Below, one piece after another: positions 41,931 to 49,976 of a stretch of DNA of 64,000 nt. The notes beneath the pieces were generated by a model. The model searched no databases. It saw only the letters and a program-made list of their open reading frames with translations, and was not told where the DNA came from. The position numbers and the translations under genes are program-made. The DNA is from Streptomyces sp. NBC_00258 (GTDB taxonomy: Bacteria; Actinomycetota; Actinomycetes; Streptomycetales; Streptomycetaceae), in NCBI RefSeq assembly GCF_036182465.1, contig NZ_CP108081.1, positions 6,696,001-6,760,000 on the forward strand. Direction: 5' to 3'. Every line of letters starts with the position of its first letter. Position 1 is the stretch's first letter.

Positions 41931-43325
41931 ATGAGCACGTACACCTCCGCCCTCGGCGGCCGCACCCACCGCTTCGACGGCCTCGCCCGGCTGCTCGCCG
42001 CCGCGAGCCCCGAACGCTCCGGCGACCGCCTCGCCGGGCTCGCCGCCGAGTCGGCGCAGGCGCGGGTCGCGGCCCGCTGGGCGCTGGCGGACGTGCCGCT
42101 CGCGCAGTTCCTCGCCGAACCGGTGATCCCGTACGAGGACGACGACGTCACCCGGCTCATCGTGGACACCCATGACGCGGTGGCCTTCGCGCCGGTCGCC
42201 GGTCTGACCGTCGGGGAGTTCCGGGAGTGGCTGCTCTCGGACACCGCGGACGCGACGGCCCTGGCCGCGCTGGCCCCCGGTCTCACCCCCGAGATGACGG
42301 CTGCCGTCTCCAAGCTCATGGGCAACGCCGACCTGGTCGCGGTCGCCCGAAAGGTCCGGGTCGTAACGGCGTTCCGCTCCACGATCGGCCTGCCGGGCCG
42401 GCTCGCGACCCGCCTCCAGCCCAACCACCCCACCGACGACCCGGCGGGCGTCGCCGCGGCGCTCCTCGACGGACTGCTCCTCGGCTCCGGCGACGCGGTC
42501 ATCGGCATCAACCCGGCGACGGACAGCCCAAAGGCAGTACGGGACCTGCTGGAACTCCTCGACGGCGTGATCCAGCGGTACGCGATCCCCACCCAGTCCT
42601 GCGTGCTCAGCCACGTCACGACGAGCATCGACCTGATGGCCGCCGGGGCGCCGGTCGACCTCGTCTTCCAGTCCATCGCCGGCACGCAGGCCGCGAACGC
42701 CTCCTTCGGCGTCACCCTCGGCCTCCTCGACGAGGCGTACGAGGCGGCGCGCGCCCTGGGCCGCGGCACGGTCGGGTCCAACGCCCTGTACTTCGAGACC
42801 GGCCAGGGCAGCGCGCTCTCCGCCGACGCGCACCACGGGGTGGACCAGCAGACGGTCGAGGCGCGCGCGTACGCGGTGGCCCGACGCTACGAACCGCTCC
42901 TCGTCAACACGGTGGTGGGCTTCATCGGCCCGGAGTACCTGTACGACGGCCGCCAGATCCTCCGCGCCGCCCTCGAGGACCACTTCTGCGGCAAGCTGCT
43001 CGGCCTGCCCATGGGCCTGGACATCTGCTACACGAACCACGCCGACGCGGACGACGACGACATCGCCACGATGCTGACCATGCTGGGCGTGGCCGGGGCG
43101 TCCTTCGTCATCTGCACGCCCGGCGGCGACGACATCATGCTCAACTACCAGTCCGCCTCCTACCACGACGCGTTGTACCTCCGTGAGGTCCTGGGGCTGC
43201 GCCCGGCACCGGAGTTCGAGGCCTGGCTCGACGGCATCGGCCTGCTGGACGAACGAGGCGGAATACGGCCCGTCGCCGGCACCGCCCACCCCCTGATGGC
43301 CATCGGCAAGGAGCTGGCAGCATGA
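41931..43325 (+). CDS. eutB: Ethanolamine ammonia-lyase large subunit
   Basis: A 464-residue catalytic subunit of the adenosylcobalamin-dependent enzyme that converts ethanolamine to acetaldehyde and ammonia. Motifs include LMGNADLVAVARKVRVVTAF, TRLQPNHPTDDPAGVAAALL, GDAVIGINPATDSPKAVRDL, TQSCVLSHVTTSIDLM, FQSIAGTQAANASFGVTL, YFETGQGSALSADAHHGVDQ and FVICTPGGDDIMLNYQSASY, all normal for EutB. TACCGT lies 7 nt before the ATG, fitting a leaderless mRNA. It overlaps eutC by ATGA. No microcompartment shell genes and no eutA reactivase are adjacent, so this is the simple cytosolic route. Confidence 0.95.
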   Translation: MSTYTSALGGRTHRFDGLARLLAAASPERSGDRLAGLAAESAQARVAARWALADVPLAQFLAEPVIPYEDDDVTRLIVDTHDAVAFAPVAGLTVGEFREWLLSDTADATALAALAPGLTPEMTAAVSKLMGNADLVAVARKVRVVTAFRSTIGLPGRLATRLQPNHPTDDPAGVAAALLDGLLLGSGDAVIGINPATDSPKAVRDLLELLDGVIQRYAIPTQSCVLSHVTTSIDLMAAGAPVDLVFQSIAGTQAANASFGVTLGLLDEAYEAARALGRGTVGSNALYFETGQGSALSADAHHGVDQQTVEARAYAVARRYEPLLVNTVVGFIGPEYLYDGRQILRAALEDHFCGKLLGLPMGLDICYTNHADADDDDIATMLTMLGVAGASFVICTPGGDDIMLNYQSASYHDALYLREVLGLRPAPEFEAWLDGIGLLDERGGIRPVAGTAHPLMAIGKELAA

Positions 43326-44149
43326 CGGACCGTCAACTGGCGGTATTGGTAAGGGCATTGATGGATGGGGCGGCTCCCGAGCCCTCGGATGCCGCGCTGT
43401 GGGCCGGGTTGCGGCAGCACACCCAGGCGCGCATCGGGCTGGGCCGAGCCGGGTCCGCCCTGCCGACCCGCCACCGCCTCGAACTGCAGGCCGCACATGC
43501 CGCGGCGCGGGACGCGGTGCACTCGCCGTTCGACCCGGACGTGGTGGCGTCGGCGCTGCCGGGTGTGCCGACGGTACGGGTCCGGAGTGCGGCTCCCGAC
43601 CGGCTGACGTACCTCCAGCGACCCGACCTGGGGCGCAGGCTCGACGACATCGACCGGGCGCACCTGCCGCGCGGCGTCCACGACTCGTGTGACTCCTGGG
43701 ACGTCGTCTTCGTGGTCGCGGACGGGCTGTCGAGCCGGGCCGTCCACGAGCACGCGGCGCCGGTGATCCGCGCGACGACGGCACGGCTGCCTGCCGCCTG
43801 GCGGGTCGCGCCGGTCGTCCTCGCCGAACAGGCCCGGGTGGCGCTCGGTGACGATGTCGCCCATGTGCTGGGTGCCGCCATGGTCGTCGTCCTTGTCGGC
43901 GAACGGCCCGGGATGTCGGCGGCGGACTCCCTGGGCGCGTACCTCACGTACGCCCCGAAGCCCGGCACCACGACGGACGCTGACCGCAACTGCCTCTCCA
44001 ACATCCGGCCTCCGCTGGGCCTGTCCTACGACACGGCCGCCGCCAAGCTGACATCCCTGCTGACCCGAGCGCGGGAGCTGCGCCGCACGGGGGTGTCCTT
44101 GAAGGACGACTCGGACGACGGGGTGGTGGGGTTGCCGGCGGCGGGGTAA
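43322..44149 (+). CDS. eutC: Ethanolamine ammonia-lyase small subunit
   Basis: A 275-residue cobalamin-binding subunit partnering EutB. Signatures are LRQHTQARIGLGRAGSALPT, TRHRLELQAAHAAARDAVHS, WDVVFVVADGLSSRAVHEHA, VVVLVGERPGMSAADSLGAY and DRNCLSNIRPPLGLSYDTAA, the usual EutC pattern. Its ATG lies in the stop region of eutB (4-nt overlap), giving balanced translation. It ends just before a large inverted-repeat element shared with several convergent gene ends in this window. Confidence 0.94.
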   Translation: MTDRQLAVLVRALMDGAAPEPSDAALWAGLRQHTQARIGLGRAGSALPTRHRLELQAAHAAARDAVHSPFDPDVVASALPGVPTVRVRSAAPDRLTYLQRPDLGRRLDDIDRAHLPRGVHDSCDSWDVVFVVADGLSSRAVHEHAAPVIRATTARLPAAWRVAPVVLAEQARVALGDDVAHVLGAAMVVVLVGERPGMSAADSLGAYLTYAPKPGTTTDADRNCLSNIRPPLGLSYDTAAAKLTSLLTRARELRRTGVSLKDDSDDGVVGLPAAG

Positions 44150-44158
44150 GGGTTTTTC

Positions 44159-44373
44159 TCGCCCCCGCCGCCCCTACCCGTTCCCGTCCCTTCTGGGGGC
44201 TGCGCCCCCAGACCCCCGCTCATCGGCCTGAACGGCCTCGTCCTCAAACGCCGGACGGGCTGAGTGTGTCGGCCCGGGCCGCAATGTAGTCAGCCCCTCC
44301 GGCGTTTGAGGAGCGGGGGTTCGGGGGCTGGCCCCCGAGTAGTGACGGGAATGGGTAGGGGCGGCGGGGGCGA
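44159..44373. repeat. Full-length family B element with 30-bp terminal inverted repeats
   Basis: The arm at 44159-44189 (CGCCCCCGCCGCCCCTACCC and onward) pairs with 44344-44373 with one mismatch. Inside lie a second pair, CTCAAACGCCGGACGGGCTG near 44250 and TCAGCCCCTCCGGCGTTTGA near 44302, and GC hairpins around 44195-44218 and 44318-44340. The element lies between convergent eutC and the DAGK-like gene. Confidence 0.85.
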
Positions 44374-44406
44374 AGAAGGCCCCACCGCCCCCCCCGGTCA
44401 CCCCGG

Positions 44407-45420
44407 TCACCCCGGCAACGTAAGCCCCCACGCCCCCTCCCGCACCGTCCACGTCCGCGTCCGCACCGGCCCCCCGACCACCGCATCCGCCCGATAGCGG
44501 AAGTCCGACCCCGACACGGTGATCGTCCGAGCCACGGCCTCCAGCAGAGCGGCCTCCGCACCCACCGAAGCGGGCCGCACCTCGACACGCGCACCCCCGC
44601 CGACCCCGCCCGGTATGACGGAGACGGACTCCAGCGGCTGGTCGAGGTCGACGAGGGTCACCCCGTCGACCTCGATCCGCAACCGCGTCGGCCCGGTCAC
44701 CGCAGGGGCCGGCACCCGGGCGGGCCGGGCCGCGAGGGTCCGTACGAGGGACTGGCAGGTGCGAAGCCAGTGATGGTGATGCCCGCCCCCGTCCTCCGAA
44801 GCACTTCCGGAGCCGGAGCCGGAGCCGGAACCGAACCCGAACCCCAATCCCAACCGCGAGCCGCCCCCGGACCCAGAACCAGCCCCATTCCCATTCTCCT
44901 TCTCAGCACCCCCACCAGCCCTCAAACCCCCGCCCGAGCCCACCCCCACTCCCGTCCCGGCCGCCGCCCCCCACCTGCCCCCCGCCAACGGCGGAATCCG
45001 CAGCGCCCCCAGCACCACCCCATCGCTGTCGTCCACCAGGAGATCGAGCCGCCGCTCGGTCCCGTCGAGCACGGCCCGGGCCGCCGCGACGGCCCCTATG
45101 GGCACGCCAAGCGCCCGCGCGAGCGACAGCGCCCCGCCGCCCACGCCCACCGGCACGAGGGACAGTGCACATCCGGCCAGCTCCCGCCGACGGTACAAAA
45201 CGGAAACCGCGCGCAAAAGCGCCCGGTCGTCCCCGATCACGACAGGCCGTCGTGACCCTCTCCGGGCGAGTGCCCGATCGAATTCCTCGGGCCCGTCAGG
45301 AAGGCACACTTTCGTCGTCGCACCCGCGCTGAGCACGTCTTTTGCGATCCGTACCGCCTCACCGTCACCGTGACGGGCGACCGGGTCGATGACCACAAGG
45401 AGCTGGTCGGAAGTCGACAC
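44407..45420 (-). CDS. Degenerate diacylglycerol kinase-like protein
   Basis: A 337-residue protein with a DAGK/NAD-kinase-like Rossmann opening (QLLVVIDPVARHGDGEAVRI), then VPVGVGGGALSLARALGVPI where active lipid kinases have the G-T-G-N-D-F-A-R stretch. The usual G-G-D-G-T motif is replaced by VIGDDRALLRAV, so catalysis is doubtful. Residues about 155-230 are an inserted low-complexity run of Gly/Ser dipeptides (GSGSGSGSGSA) and GGGHHHHW before the C-terminal beta-sandwich (LRIEVDGVTLVDLDQPLESV). The GTG at 45420 is the start. It is divergent from purA. Confidence 0.65.
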   Translation of the reverse strand: MSTSDQLLVVIDPVARHGDGEAVRIAKDVLSAGATTKVCLPDGPEEFDRALARRGSRRPVVIGDDRALLRAVSVLYRRRELAGCALSLVPVGVGGGALSLARALGVPIGAVAAARAVLDGTERRLDLLVDDSDGVVLGALRIPPLAGGRWGAAAGTGVGVGSGGGLRAGGGAEKENGNGAGSGSGGGSRLGLGFGFGSGSGSGSGSASEDGGGHHHHWLRTCQSLVRTLAARPARVPAPAVTGPTRLRIEVDGVTLVDLDQPLESVSVIPGGVGGGARVEVRPASVGAEAALLEAVARTITVSGSDFRYRADAVVGGPVRTRTWTVREGAWGLTLPG

Positions 45421-45445
45421 CTCGGTCCTGCCTCGCTTCCTCGGG

Positions 45446-45490
45446 TAGCATCTTTGTGCAAGAGCCCCTTGCGCTATTGCGCCAGGGGCT
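45446..45490 (+). promoter_or_regulatory. purA promoter -10 and leader hairpin
   Basis: TAGCAT (45446-45451) is a good -10 hexamer. Directly after it, AGCCCCTTGCGC-TATT-GCGCCAGGGGCT (45463-45490) folds into a stem with one T-C mismatch and a four-base loop. The start codon is 130 bp further on. It may be an attenuator, an mRNA-stabilising 5' hairpin, or a terminator for antisense reading. Confidence 0.55.
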
Positions 45491-45619
45491 TCGTCTATTC
45501 CGGGGCATCCGGTCCGACGGTCGCGGCCAAAGGTGGTCGCCGGCGTACGCAGCCGTACCAGAACCAGCCGCGTACGTCCCCGACCTTGGACATGCCCCGC
45601 CCGGAAGGGGTGTACGCGC

Positions 45620-46903
45620 GTGCCCGCACTTGTGCTGCTCGGTGCTCAGTGGGGTGACGAAGGCAAGGGAAAGGCCACCGACCTGCTCGGTGGTTCCGTG
45701 GACTATGTGGTGCGCTACCAGGGCGGCAACAACGCCGGCCATACGGTAGTCGTGGGCGATCAGAAGTACGCCCTCCACCTCCTCCCTTCCGGAATCCTCT
45801 CGCCGGGGTGTACTCCGGTCATCGGCAACGGAGTCGTCGTCGACCCGTCGGTCCTGTTCTCCGAGCTGAACGGACTGAACGAGCGAGGCGTCGACACCTC
45901 CAAACTCCTCATCAGCGGAAACGCGCACATCATCACGCCGTACAACGTGACGGTGGACAAGGTGACGGAACGCTTCCTCGGGAAGCGGAAGATCGGCACG
46001 ACCGGCCGTGGTATCGGCCCGACGTACGCGGACAAGATCAACCGCGTCGGCATCCGCGTCCAGGACCTGTACGACGAGTCGATCCTGATGCAGAAGGTCG
46101 AGGCGGCCCTCGACGGCAAGAACCAGCTCCTCACCAAGGTCTTCAACCGACGCGCCATCGAGTCGGAGCAGGTCGTCGAGGAACTGCTGACGTACGCGGA
46201 GAAGCTGCGCCCGTACGTCGCCGACACGGTCCTCGTGCTCAACAAGGCGCTCGAAGAGGACAAGGTGGTCCTGTTCGAGGGCGGCCAGGGCACGCTGCTG
46301 GACATCGACCACGGCACGTATCCCTTCGTGACGTCCAGCAACCCGACCGCCGGTGGCGCCTGCACCGGCTCGGGTGTGGGTCCGACGAAGATCAGCCGGG
46401 TCATCGGCATCCTGAAGGCGTACACGACCCGAGTCGGCGCGGGCCCGTTCCCCACGGAGCTCTTCGACGAGGACGGCGAGGCGCTGCGCCGCATCGGCCA
46501 CGAGCGCGGTGTGACCACCGGCCGTGACCGTCGCTGCGGCTGGTTCGACGCGGTCATCGCGCGTTACGCGACGCGCGTCAACGGCCTGACGGACTTCTTC
46601 CTGACGAAGCTGGACGTCCTGACCGGCTGGGAGGAGATCCCGGTCTGCGTGGCGTACGAGATCGACGGCAAGCGCGTCGAGGAACTCCCGTACTCCCAGA
46701 CCGACTTCCACCACGCGAAGCCGATCTACGAGACCCTGCCGGGCTGGTCGGAGGACATCACGAAGGCCAAGACCTTCGCGGACCTCCCGAAGAACGCGCA
46801 GGACTACGTCAAGGCCCTGGAGGAGATGTCCGGCGCCCCGATCTCCGCAATCGGCGTCGGCCCGGGCCGCGACGAGACGATCGAGATCAACTCGTTCATC
46901 TAG
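45620..46903 (+). CDS. purA: Adenylosuccinate synthetase
   Basis: A 427-residue enzyme of AMP synthesis that joins IMP and aspartate using GTP. It has the P-loop GAQWGDEGKGKATDLL, catalytic His in GGNNAGHTVVVG, NGVVVDPSVLF, GKRKIGTTGRGIGPTYADK, FEGGQGTLLDIDHGTYPFVT, GVTTGRDRRCGWFDAVIARY and the C-terminal GVGPGRDETIEI. Length is normal. The GTG at 45620 is preceded by GGAAGGGG about 10 nt upstream. A 12-bp hairpin with a 23-base loop follows the stop. Confidence 0.95.
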   Translation: MPALVLLGAQWGDEGKGKATDLLGGSVDYVVRYQGGNNAGHTVVVGDQKYALHLLPSGILSPGCTPVIGNGVVVDPSVLFSELNGLNERGVDTSKLLISGNAHIITPYNVTVDKVTERFLGKRKIGTTGRGIGPTYADKINRVGIRVQDLYDESILMQKVEAALDGKNQLLTKVFNRRAIESEQVVEELLTYAEKLRPYVADTVLVLNKALEEDKVVLFEGGQGTLLDIDHGTYPFVTSSNPTAGGACTGSGVGPTKISRVIGILKAYTTRVGAGPFPTELFDEDGEALRRIGHERGVTTGRDRRCGWFDAVIARYATRVNGLTDFFLTKLDVLTGWEEIPVCVAYEIDGKRVEELPYSQTDFHHAKPIYETLPGWSEDITKAKTFADLPKNAQDYVKALEEMSGAPISAIGVGPGRDETIEINSFI

Positions 46904-47218
46904 TACGCGACCGGCGCGCGACGAGTAGGCACCTCAAGTGCGCGCCTGCGGTACGTGATGACGCCGTGCCCCTGGTGGCCCCTCGACGGGCTGCCGGGGC
47001 ACGGCGTTCCCGTTTCCCGTTCCCGCTCCCGTCTTCAACGGGCAGACAAGGCTGCCGAGTTGGCGATGCCGCCCCGGCGTCGACGGCAGGCCCGCGCGCA
47101 CGACGCTGCCGCGCACCCCACTCCCCCCACCCCACACGCAAGAGTGGGCGTACCTCGCATAGCGGGCATACGCTGAGAGTGCAAACGTGCGTGCGTCGAT
47201 CAGAAGAAGGTGAGCGCG
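46904..47218. terminator. purA terminator and following intergenic region
   Basis: ACGCCGTGCCCC (46961-46972) and its exact complement (46996-47007) form a stem with a 23-base loop after purA. Next is a short C-rich tandem run of TTCCCG units (about 47007-47030). No gene is seen in the rest, which should hold the promoter of the next small gene. Confidence 0.7.
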
Positions 47219-47509
47219 ATGCGCGTCATGCTCAAGGCCACTCTGGACACGGAGAAGTCGAACGAAGCGATCCGCAGCGGCAAGATGCCGGAGCTGATCA
47301 AGGAGATCCTGGACCATCTCAAGCCCGAGGCGGCGTACTTCGCGCCCTTGGGCGGCCGGCGTACCTGCCTCCTGTTCTTCGACATGAAGGACAGTTCCGA
47401 ACTGCCTCCTGTGGGCGAGCCGTTCCTCACCCAGTTCAACGCCGAGGTCGAGGTCTGCCCGATCATGAACGGCGAGGACCTCCAGAAGGGCCTGTCCGAG
47501 CTGCGCTGA
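47219..47509 (+). CDS. Small conserved protein (possible alpha/beta dimeric barrel fold)
   Basis: A 96-residue protein: MRVMLKATLDTEKSNEAIRS, GKMPELIKEILDHLKPEAAY, FAPLGGRRTCLLFFDMKDSS, ELPPVGEPFLTQFNAEVEVC, PIMNGEDLQKGLSELR. The alternation of strand, helix and a central G-R-R-T-x-L-L-F-F strand resembles short ferredoxin-like/dimeric barrel proteins of DUF3303 type. The function is unknown. The ATG at 47219 has AAGGTGAG upstream; a GTG at 47210 is also possible. It is monocistronic, since a perfect hairpin follows 12 nt after the stop. Confidence 0.65.
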   Translation: MRVMLKATLDTEKSNEAIRSGKMPELIKEILDHLKPEAAYFAPLGGRRTCLLFFDMKDSSELPPVGEPFLTQFNAEVEVCPIMNGEDLQKGLSELR

Positions 47510-47520
47510 CCGCCGGGACA

Positions 47521-47548
47521 TCCGTGGTGTAGCCCGCTACACCACGGA
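47521..47548. terminator. Perfect palindromic terminator
   Basis: TCCGTGGTGTAGC-CC-GCTACACCACGGA, a 13-bp perfect stem (12 bp with a CCCG loop), just after the small conserved gene. Confidence 0.85.
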
Positions 47549-47632
47549 CTCGGGGGGCCGGTCCCTCGTGGCGGCGCGTGCGCGACGGAATCGTGGACGG
47601 CATCACAAGCCGATCCAGGAAGGGCCCATTCC

Positions 47633-48058
47633 ATGGCCTCGAACCGTCGCCCCGCACGCCGTACCGTCACCGTCGTCACCACCCTGGCAGCCGTCACGCT
47701 GGCCGCCGGGCTGCTCACCGGATGCGAGGACGACGACCTCGACAACTCGCTGAGCTGCCTCAGGAACGCCGACACGATCGCCGACAGCCTCAAGGCGATC
47801 CACGAGGCAGGTGCGGACGCGGTGAAGGATCCCACGCGGACCGACGCGTCCATCGACACCATCGAGAAGAACCTCGACAGGATCAACGACAGGACGGACG
47901 GCGACAGGACCGACGACGACAAGGTCGGCAAGGCGGTCGACGACCTCAACGACGCCATCAAGGACTACAACAAGGCCGTCCTGGACGGCGACACCAGCCC
48001 GGACTCCGGCCGGATCGACGCCGCCGCCGACGAACTGACCGACGTCTGCACATCCTGA
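47633..48058 (+). CDS. Small secreted lipoprotein
   Basis: A 141-residue protein with a basic N-terminus (MASNRRPARRTVTV), a hydrophobic core and a lipobox LLTGC at about residues 27-31, so it should be lipid-anchored on the outer face of the membrane. The mature part is highly acidic and helical (SIDTIEKNLDRINDRTDGDR, VGKAVDDLNDAIKDYNKAVL), with cysteines at SLSCLRN and at the end (DVCTS) that could form a disulfide. A GGAAGGG site lies about 9 nt before the ATG. No domain is recognised. Confidence 0.75.
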   Translation: MASNRRPARRTVTVVTTLAAVTLAAGLLTGCEDDDLDNSLSCLRNADTIADSLKAIHEAGADAVKDPTRTDASIDTIEKNLDRINDRTDGDRTDDDKVGKAVDDLNDAIKDYNKAVLDGDTSPDSGRIDAAADELTDVCTS

Positions 48059-48085
48059 CGCACCCGAACGGCCGGGCTGACCGGG

Positions 48086-48736
48086 CTAGCTGAAGATGAT
48101 CATCGATCCTTGCGCCAGGCTCCGCGTCGCCGCCGCGTGGAGCCCCAGCCACACATGCCGTTCGCGGGCGAACGGGCTCGAGTCGAAGGGCGCGGGCGCG
48201 GCCGGCTCCTCCAGCTCGGTGGGTGCCATGGGGGGCTGCGGCGCGACGGGCGGTACAGCGGGGTCGATGCCGATCGTCGGGGCGACGAACTCCAGCTCAC
48301 GCAGCAGGGCCTGGGACGAGCCCAGAGGGCCCCCGCCCGCGAGGAGTTCGTCGCTCGACAGCGGGTGCGGGAAGTCCACCGGCACGTACGCGCCCGCGTG
48401 GTCGTAGTGCCAGACCAGGTGGGACTGCTGAGCCGTCGCGTCGAACATCTCCAGCAACTGCTCGTAGTCGCCGCCCAGTTCGTCGACCGGCGTCACCGCG
48501 AGCCCGCACACCTGCAACAGGTACGCGCGGCGCAGGAAGTGCAGCGCGTCGTAGTCGAAGCCCGCGACCGGTGCCACATCGCCGGAGAGGCCCGGCATGT
48601 AGGCGTAGACCGGCACCGGCGGAAGTCCGGCCTCGCCCAGAACCTTGTCGTAGAGCGCGAGTTCCTCGGCGAATGGGTTGTCGGGGGTGTGGCACAACAC
48701 GTCGACGAGCGGGACCAGCCACAGGTCACAGGCCAA
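48086..48736 (-). CDS. Conserved hypothetical protein
   Basis: A 216-residue soluble protein without recognised domain: MACDLWLVPLVDVLCHTPDN, a middle LHFLRRAYLLQVCGLAVTPV and QSHLVWHYDHAGAYVPVDFP, then a Pro-rich tail (PPVAPQPPMAPTELEEPAAP) before WLGLHAAATRSLAQGSMIIF. It starts with TTG at 48736, supported by GAGGAG 7 nt upstream, since no ATG or GTG is in a suitable place. It lies downstream of a long inverted repeat and the GntR gene on the same strand. No function is proposed. Confidence 0.65.
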   Translation of the reverse strand: MACDLWLVPLVDVLCHTPDNPFAEELALYDKVLGEAGLPPVPVYAYMPGLSGDVAPVAGFDYDALHFLRRAYLLQVCGLAVTPVDELGGDYEQLLEMFDATAQQSHLVWHYDHAGAYVPVDFPHPLSSDELLAGGGPLGSSQALLRELEFVAPTIGIDPAVPPVAPQPPMAPTELEEPAAPAPFDSSPFARERHVWLGLHAAATRSLAQGSMIIFS

Positions 48737-49144
48737 CAGAGAGCTCCTCGCGTAGCACGGTGGTCAAGAAAGCGTAATGGGTGCAAGCGCGGTCGGGCCC
48801 CGCCGTGAACGTCGAATACCCCACACCTGACGGCCCCACCCCCACCCCCACACCCACCGCTTCCGCCCCGGACCCAGCCCCACAGCTTCAGCTCGGCAGC
48901 CCCAGTCCGGACCCGCAGCCGAAATACGCACGGGAGCGGGCCGTGCCGGTACGTCGAAAGCCCGCCGCGTACGGCTCCTCCAGGAAACGGAACCCTAAAA
49001 ACCAACAGCCGTATACCCGGAGGCGGCGGGCTCGACGTACCGGCACGGCCCGCGCCCCGACCTCCGGCCCCGGCCCTCCCGGCCCCGGCCCCCGGCCCCC
49101 GGCCCCGGCCCAGATCCTCGACCCACCCCGGGATCCTCGCGGGC
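48737..49144. repeat. Intergenic region with a 30-bp inverted repeat
   Basis: The left arm at 48938-48968 begins GGGCCGTGCCGGTACGTCGA. The right arm at 49023-49051 begins GCGGCGGGCTCGACGTACCG. The arms are complementary apart from one unpaired base. The 54-base interior has a smaller ACGGCT/AGCCGT pair and an A-rich tip (CCCTAAAAACC). The flanks are C-rich CACCCC and CCCCGG tracts. No gene is seen. It may act as terminator of the leftward GntR gene's neighbour, a structured RNA, or a mobile-element remnant. Confidence 0.7.
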
Positions 49145-49876
49145 CTAGTCGGCGACCAACTGCTCGATCAGCGCCAGCGAGTGCGCGTCGTACGCGGTCA
49201 CGATCGCGTGTGCGGTCGGGGCGTCGCGTTCGGTGAGGGCGTCCACGAGGGCCGTGTGCTCGGCCCACAGACGGCCGCGCAGGTCGTCGACCCGGCGCAG
49301 GTGCTGGACCGCGCAGACCCAGGACTGGACACGCAGCCGGTGCAGGAAGTCGGCGAGATAGGGGTTGCCGAACAGCCCGCTGAGCTCGCGCCAGAAGCGC
49401 AGGTCGTAGCCGATGAGGATGTTGAGGTCACCGGCGGAGGCCGCCCGCTGGGCCTCCTCGCCGCGCCGCCGCACCCCGGCGAGCGCGGCACCGGTGCGCG
49501 GGTCGTCGATCCGCGTGGCGAGCGCGGCGCGGGCGCCCCGGGTGGTGGTGGCCTCCCCGTCGAGCAGCCCGCGGAAGATGCTGTCCGTGACCAGGCTGCG
49601 GGCCTCGATCATGCCCCGGTAGTCGTTCAGCGAGTACTCGTGGACGCTGAAGCCGCGGTGCTGGTCCGCGTCCAGCAGGCCCTGGGCCGACAGATCGACC
49701 AGGGCCTCGCGGACGGGGGTCGCGGAGACGCCGTACTGCTCGGCGATCTCCTTGACCGTGAACTCCTGGCCCGGCTTGAGGCGTCCGGCCAGCACCTCGT
49801 CGCGGAGCGCGTCCGCGATCTGCTGCCGCAGGGTGCTGCGGGTGACGGCGCCATTGCCGCTGCCGGTGCGGGGCAT
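49145..49876 (-). CDS. GntR-family regulator with FCD domain
   Basis: A 243-residue regulator. The winged helix reads RQQIADALRDEVLAGRLKPG, QEFTVKEIAEQYGVSATPVR, EALVDLSAQGLLDADQHRGF. The FCD effector domain follows with a characteristic metal-type His pattern (DLRFWRELSGLFGNPYL, AEHTALVDALTERDAPTAHA). It lies 100 bp downstream of a class III aminotransferase gene on the same strand, so it probably controls that enzyme in response to an organic or amino acid. The site GGAAGGAA precedes the ATG. Confidence 0.88.
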   Translation of the reverse strand: MPRTGSGNGAVTRSTLRQQIADALRDEVLAGRLKPGQEFTVKEIAEQYGVSATPVREALVDLSAQGLLDADQHRGFSVHEYSLNDYRGMIEARSLVTDSIFRGLLDGEATTTRGARAALATRIDDPRTGAALAGVRRRGEEAQRAASAGDLNILIGYDLRFWRELSGLFGNPYLADFLHRLRVQSWVCAVQHLRRVDDLRGRLWAEHTALVDALTERDAPTAHAIVTAYDAHSLALIEQLVAD

Positions 49877-49976
49877 CGTCCGTTCCTTCCCCGATCGGAT
49901 AAGTACTCGCTCATGTCTACGAGCCAGTCACCTTACGCGTTCGGGAAAGGGCCATCCGGACCACACCGGTCCTGCG

